Positions 60,053 to 64,000 of a stretch of DNA of 64,000 bases are shown piece by piece. Origin of the DNA: JANYHF01 sp963732765 (GTDB taxonomy: Bacteria > Pseudomonadota > Alphaproteobacteria > Rhizobiales > Hyphomicrobiaceae). Made by a program: the position numbers and the translations under genes. Each line of letters starts with the position of its first letter. Within the stretch, counting starts at the first letter, position 1. The stretch covers positions 248,001-312,000 of the forward strand of contig CAVTAS010000008.1 in NCBI GenBank assembly GCA_963732765.1, written 5' to 3'. The notes under the pieces were generated by a model. That model saw nothing but the letters and a program-made list of their open reading frames with translations, was not told where the DNA came from and did no database searches.

Positions 60053-60056
60053 CTCA

Positions 60057-60327
60057 GGCAATGGCGCGACGGGGGTGGGTGCTGGTTTGGCTGAGGCACG
60101 GCCAAAAGTCATGCAGGTAATCAGTAGGCGCCCTGTTACCCTGAAATCACACCGAAACCGCTCACCCAATCCCGCCCTATCGCTGCCACGCTAAGGTCAC
60201 GGTCGGCCAGCAGGTTGGCGGCAAGCGGGGTGATCCTGAGTCGCCGGCCCCAAACCGGCTCTGGCTTTGAACGTCCCCGCGCCGTTATGCTTGCCAACCC
60301 CCTGACGAGCTCTCGAGAGGTGACGAA
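60057..60327. other. Remaining part of a 501-bp intergenic gap, nothing recognised
   Basis: Between the family A element and the amidase gene. No open frame with a ribosome site, no strong palindrome and no match to the other repeats is seen. CTCTCGAGAGGTGACGAA at the right end includes the AGAGGTG ribosome site of the amidase and a CTCTCGAGAG palindrome. Confidence 0.4.
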
Positions 60328-60924
60328 ATGCCCGCCCCCTTCCGCCCCCTCACCCGTGCTGAATTCATCAATGAAATCATGACGTTCGACTGGTCTCGCC
60401 GGGTCTGGCGCGTCGACATGCACCACACCTTCCGCCCCACCCACGCCGACTACGACGGCGAGCCTTGCATCGAGCGCATGTGCCGTTTCCATGTCGATGA
60501 CAGGAAGTGGGACGACATCGCCCAGCACGTCTCGATCGCGCCCGACGGCACCATCTGGACCGGCCGCGACTGGAACAAGACGCCCGCCTCGGTCGGCGGC
60601 GTGCTCAATTCGGGCGCCTTCATGTTCGAGGCTATCGGCAATTTCGACGCCGGCCACGACGAGCTGAAAGGCGAGCAATTACAGAGCGTTACACATGTCA
60701 TCCGGGCCGTGCAGCGGCGCTTCCGATTGCCGCCCGAGGCGCTGCTGTTCCACCGCGACGTGCCGGTGACGGTGAAAACCTGTCCGGGTACCTCGGTTGA
60801 CAAGGCCGACATCCTGCGCCGCGTGATGCGTCTGCAACTGCCTCAGGTGACGCCGGTTGCGGTGGCCATGCGGCGTCCGGCGCTGCGCGGCACAACCGTG
60901 GGATCGGCGGCGGCGGCGCGGTGA
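60328..60924 (+). CDS. N-acetylmuramoyl-L-alanine amidase domain protein (Amidase_2 / PGRP-like)
   Basis: A 198-residue zinc amidase-fold protein. The zinc ligands appear as the histidine in RVDMHHTFRPTH, a histidine in LLFHRDVPVT and the cysteine in KTCPGTSVDK. WDDIAQHVSIAPDGTIWTGR is the conserved middle, as in phage-type and PGRP-type amidases. No signal peptide or membrane anchor is visible, which is unusual for a wall-acting enzyme and more like a phage or holin-dependent enzyme, but no other phage gene is near. Confidence 0.83.
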   Translation: MPAPFRPLTRAEFINEIMTFDWSRRVWRVDMHHTFRPTHADYDGEPCIERMCRFHVDDRKWDDIAQHVSIAPDGTIWTGRDWNKTPASVGGVLNSGAFMFEAIGNFDAGHDELKGEQLQSVTHVIRAVQRRFRLPPEALLFHRDVPVTVKTCPGTSVDKADILRRVMRLQLPQVTPVAVAMRRPALRGTTVGSAAAAR

Positions 60925-60928
60925 TGCG

Positions 60929-61531
60929 TCAGCCGTCGACAGGTATGTTAGACAGGCAAACCGCCAGCTCCGGCGCTTCAACCGGGACTAGGGTCTTGTT
61001 ACCCTTTACTTTGGTGATGCTGCGATAGCCGGACTCAAGTGGGTCCTTATGAACAGTCGTCACAAGAGTGTTGGCGTTGATGACCCAATACTCCCGAACG
61101 CCGAACCCGGCGTAGAGCCTAGTCTTCAACGTCGTATCCTTGACCAGGGTCGTGTCGGAAATTTCAACCACGAGCAAGGCAGATTGCCCACTTAAACCAG
61201 CGAGTCCCGTCGATTTTGCGTACACGACGAGGTCTGGTTCTGGCACGTCGGTCTTGCTCAGATGAAAAGTCGTCTCCTGCGCAAACCGGAGACGCGGTGG
61301 TCTGCGCTTGCCCCAATACATGGTAAGGTCCGATTTCAGGGTCTCGTGCCTGATCCCCTTAGGCGATATAGGCACAATCTCCCCGCCGATCAGCTCGAAT
61401 CTTTCGCCAGGCTCAAAGACGCCAGCCCTCTGAGCCTTGAAGACTTCATCGATGGTCCAACGGCGGCGCGGCCAGCCTTCGGCGGCTTGGGTCGCGTTCT
61501 TGAACTCGTCGAGTTTGACGTGCTTGTTCAT
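60929..61531 (-). CDS. Uma2-family (DUF820) restriction endonuclease-fold protein
   Basis: A 200-residue protein of the Uma2/DUF820 type. PD-(D/E)xK-like residues are in DVPEPDLVVYAK and SALLVVEISDTTLVKD, and YAGFGVREYWVINA is a hallmark. FELIGGEIVPISPKG near residue 45 also fits. The biological role of the family is not established; many copies occur in cyanobacteria and fewer in proteobacteria. It converges on the amidase gene (4-bp gap) and is divergent from dnaG. Confidence 0.85.
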   Translation of the reverse strand: MNKHVKLDEFKNATQAAEGWPRRRWTIDEVFKAQRAGVFEPGERFELIGGEIVPISPKGIRHETLKSDLTMYWGKRRPPRLRFAQETTFHLSKTDVPEPDLVVYAKSTGLAGLSGQSALLVVEISDTTLVKDTTLKTRLYAGFGVREYWVINANTLVTTVHKDPLESGYRSITKVKGNKTLVPVEAPELAVCLSNIPVDG

Positions 61532-61669
61532 AATTCAATCGTACCACGCTCCGCGCCCCTGTGGATAGCGGTGAAGACCTGGTTCCCAGCCGCTCATCGG
61601 CCACAGTTGCGGGGCGAATCACCCTAGGGTGCTCGTTCGTTCGCCGTCCCCAAAGGCCGCCCAACCCGC

Positions 61670-63695
61670 ATGCGCTATTCGCCCGCCATTCTCGACGATA
61701 TCCGCGCCCGGCTGCCGGTGTCGGCGGTGGTCGGGCGGCGCGTGCCGTTGAAGCGCGCAGGGGCGCGAATTGGCCGGCCTCTCGCCCTTCAAGTCCGAAC
61801 GCACGCCGTCGTTTTTCGTCAACGACCAAAAGGGCTTCTTCCATTGCTTCGCCTCGGGCGAGCACGGCGATATCTTCAGTTTCCTCATGAAAACCGAGGG
61901 TATTACGTTCTTCGAGGCAGTGCAGCGGCTGGCCGCCGAGGCGGGCGTGACCTTGCCGAAAGAGTCGCCGGAAGCTGCGCGTCAGGAGGATGCGCGTGAC
62001 AAACTGATCGCGATCATGGAAGAGGCGACGCGCTTCTTCGAGGCCAATCTGGCGGGGCCGCGCGGGAGAGAAACCCGCGAATACCTGGACAAGCGCGGCG
62101 TCACGCCCGAGGAGGCCAAGCGCTTCCGGATGGGGTTCGCGCCCGATGCGCGCGGGGCGCTGAAGGAGCATCTGACACAGCGCGGCGTTTCGATCCGCGA
62201 CATGATCGAAACCGGCCTGCTGGTGGCGGGCGACGATATTCCAACGCCTTACGATCGCTTTCGCGGCCGGCTGATCATTCCGATTACGGACTTGCGCGAC
62301 AAGGTCATCGCGTTCGGTGGGCGGGCGCTCAGCCCCGACGCCAAGCCGAAGTACCTCAACTCGCCTGAGACGCCGCTGTTCCACAAGGGCGGCCAGCTGT
62401 TCAACGCCTTCCGCGCCCGCAAGGCAGCGCATGATACCGGCCAGGTCGTCGTGGTCGAAGGCTATATGGACGTGGTCGCCATGGTGCGCGGCGGGGTCGA
62501 GCATGCCGTCGCCCCGCTCGGCACGGCGCTGACCGAAACCCAACTGAACCTGCTCTGGCGCATGAGCCCGGAACCGACCATCTGCCTCGACGGCGATGCG
62601 GCGGGCCAAAAGGCCGCACTTCGCGCCGCCGAACTCGCATTGCCGCACATACAACCTGGCCGCTCCCTGCGGTTCGCCTTCATGCCGGACGGGCTCGATC
62701 CCGACGATCTCGTCCGCCAGCGCGGGCCCGACGCGCTGCGCAAGGCGCTGGAGCAGACCCAGCCGCTGATCGAGGTGCTGTGGCGGCGCGAGCGCGACGC
62801 CGAGCACCTGGATACGCCCGAGCGCAAGGCCGGCTTGGAGCGGCGGCTGACCGCACTGGCCAAGCGCATCGCCGATCCTGCGGTCAGCGGCGAGTACTTG
62901 CGGGAACTGCGCCAGCGTTCGCGCGAATACCTCTGGCAACAGCGCTCCGGCGGGGCTCAGCGCTCGGCACGCGGGCCGGCAGGCGCTGGAGCCAGTCAAG
63001 CCAAGAGTCAGGACTGGCGCATCCGCGAGCAGGCCGGATTGCGAGGGACCAAGGGCAAGGCGCCGTTCGTTGCCCCGCGTCCCCAGGCGCGCGAGGAACT
63101 GCTGCGCAATGTCATGACGCGCCAGCATGGCGAGGCCGGCCTCAACCGCGAGGCGCTGATCCTGCGCACCCTGATCAATCACCCCTTCATGCTGGACGAG
63201 CAGTCGGAGGAGTTGAGCACCATCGGCTTCACGAATGCGCTGCTGGGCGCGATGCGTGACAGCCTGCTCGGCCTGCACGCCCAACACTCCCCCCTTGACA
63301 GCGGCACAATCACCACCCATTTGATCGCATCGGGCCACAACGACGCGCTGGGGCTGATCGCGCGCGCCATGACGCACAAGAGTGACCGGTTTTCCGAAAC
63401 CGGCGCCACCGAGGATCGGGTGCGGATGGGATTGCGCGATGCCCTTGCCGAGCAGGAGAAGGCCATATTGAAGGCAGCCCTGAACGCACACGATCTGCAA
63501 CACGCCCTCAGCGAGGGTTCCGAGGAGGCCTATGCGCAGCTCCTCGATTTGGAGGCGAGATTGCGTGCGGTGGATGCCAGGGCGACTGGGTCCGATCTTC
63601 CGACAGCTGGCGAGGCGGTCTCCGCAGCGTTGGCCGTTATGCAAATTGACGCACCCGAGCAATCGGGCGCCAACCTTGAGGACTACGCGGGCTGA
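61670..63695 (+). CDS. dnaG: DNA primase (one-base frame break near the start)
   Basis: Makes RNA primers at the replication fork; about 674 residues after correction. The N-terminal part is MRYSPAILDDIRARLPVSAV; one extra base in GGGG at 61760-61763 breaks the frame, after which LAGLSPFKSERTPSFFVNDQ goes on to the end. The TOPRIM domain has VVVVEGYMDVVAM and CLDGDAAGQKAALRAA. The C-terminal helicase-binding part is present. The N-terminal zinc ribbon is altered: SPFK in place of CPFH and HCFASGEHGD in place of HCFGCGxxGD, so three of four metal ligands are missing. Since dnaG is essential, the break is almost surely a sequence error. rpoD follows, the common order. Confidence 0.93.
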
Positions 63696-63846
63696 CAGGT
63701 GGAGCGCTGGTCTTGGCGGGGCCCTGTGCGCGGGGCGCGCCGGCCGCAGGCGATCCTGCATCGACGCCCGTAACTGTACAGCCGCCGCCGTGGCCGCGCG
63801 AGTGCGTCGCCATATGGATGAGCACGCCAATCCTACGGAGTGACTG

Positions 63847-64000
63847 ATGGCTTCAACCGTGAACACCGACGACGCAGCGGCCGATGCGCCCGATGGACCG
63901 GTGCTTGACCTCAACGATGCGCAAATCAAGAAGCTGCTGGCCATCGCCAAGCGCCGCGGCTTCGTGACCAATGCCGAACTGGCCGAGATGCTCCCTTCCG
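63847..64000 (+). CDS. rpoD: RNA polymerase sigma factor RpoD, 5' part (cut by window edge)
   Basis: The first 51 codons of a sigma-70 factor. After a variable start, DLNDAQIKKLLAIAKRRGF and VTNAELAEMLP match the conserved beginning of sigma region 1.1. Position after dnaG, 151 bp downstream on the same strand, is the usual macromolecular-synthesis order and supports the call. The ATG at 63847 follows a GGAGTGA ribosome site. Confidence 0.9.
   Translation, partial: MASTVNTDDAAADAPDGPVLDLNDAQIKKLLAIAKRRGFVTNAELAEMLPS

Noticed and set aside
60328..61531. Amidase plus Uma2-type gene as a phage remnant or defence island
   Set aside because: No other phage, integrase, toxin or restriction genes are near; two isolated genes do not support an island.
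61446..63971. Minus-strand open frame of about 840 codons opposite dnaG
   Set aside because: dnaG is certain from its motifs; the antisense frame is a by-product of high third-position GC.

Overview
The window looks like chromosomal DNA of a GC-rich alphaproteobacterium, probably Hyphomicrobiales-like. The evidence is the housekeeping content (dnaE at the left edge, dnaG followed by rpoD at the right edge), polyhydroxybutyrate genes, an MmsA dehydrogenase, a rhizobial-style alpha-galactoside (agp/mel-like) locus and a DUF6460 gene. No rRNA, tRNA, CRISPR array, prophage or complete insertion sequence is visible. Assignment below class level is inference.

Layout. 1-5.8 kb: 5' part of dnaE (minus), a YtcJ-type amidohydrolase, and a RuBisCO-like protein followed by a small cupin (a possible methylthioadenosine/isoprenoid-type or sugar-acid pathway). 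6-19.5 kb: a secreted repeat protein, pyridoxal kinase, an amino-acid ABC permease and binding protein, several PLP enzymes (class V aminotransferase, class I aminotransferase plus kynureninase), a flavin monooxygenase, a 3-oxoacid CoA-transferase pair with a beta-keto acid cleavage enzyme, and a flavin reductase. 19.5-30.2 kb: an alpha-galactoside uptake and use operon (double ATPase, two permeases, a 692-residue binding protein, GH4 alpha-galactosidase) with a divergent tryptophan-halogenase-like flavoenzyme and an aldose 1-epimerase. 30.8-33.5 kb: acetoacetyl-CoA reductase, a phasin and a photolyase. 33.7-47.1 kb: one giant surface-type protein gene (about 4460 residues after correction) with a DUF4347 start and a near-perfect 708-bp tandem array. 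47.2-59.8 kb: MmsA, a FAD oxidoreductase, membrane proteins, and a beta-mannosidase/sugar-oxidation cluster. 60.3-64 kb: amidase, Uma2-type protein, dnaG and the start of rpoD.

Two overall patterns matter to anyone using this annotation. First, at least fifteen single-base frame breaks interrupt otherwise intact genes, including the essential dnaG. Nearly all are one extra base, often in a short G/C run, so they look like sequence errors and not gene decay; I annotate those genes across the break. Second, the gaps between operons are filled by several families of short dispersed palindromic elements. They include roughly 218-bp units, two of which have matching inverted ends and 4-bp flanking direct repeats, and a 463-bp inverted-repeat unit carrying a four-helix-bundle gene inside the sugar cluster.
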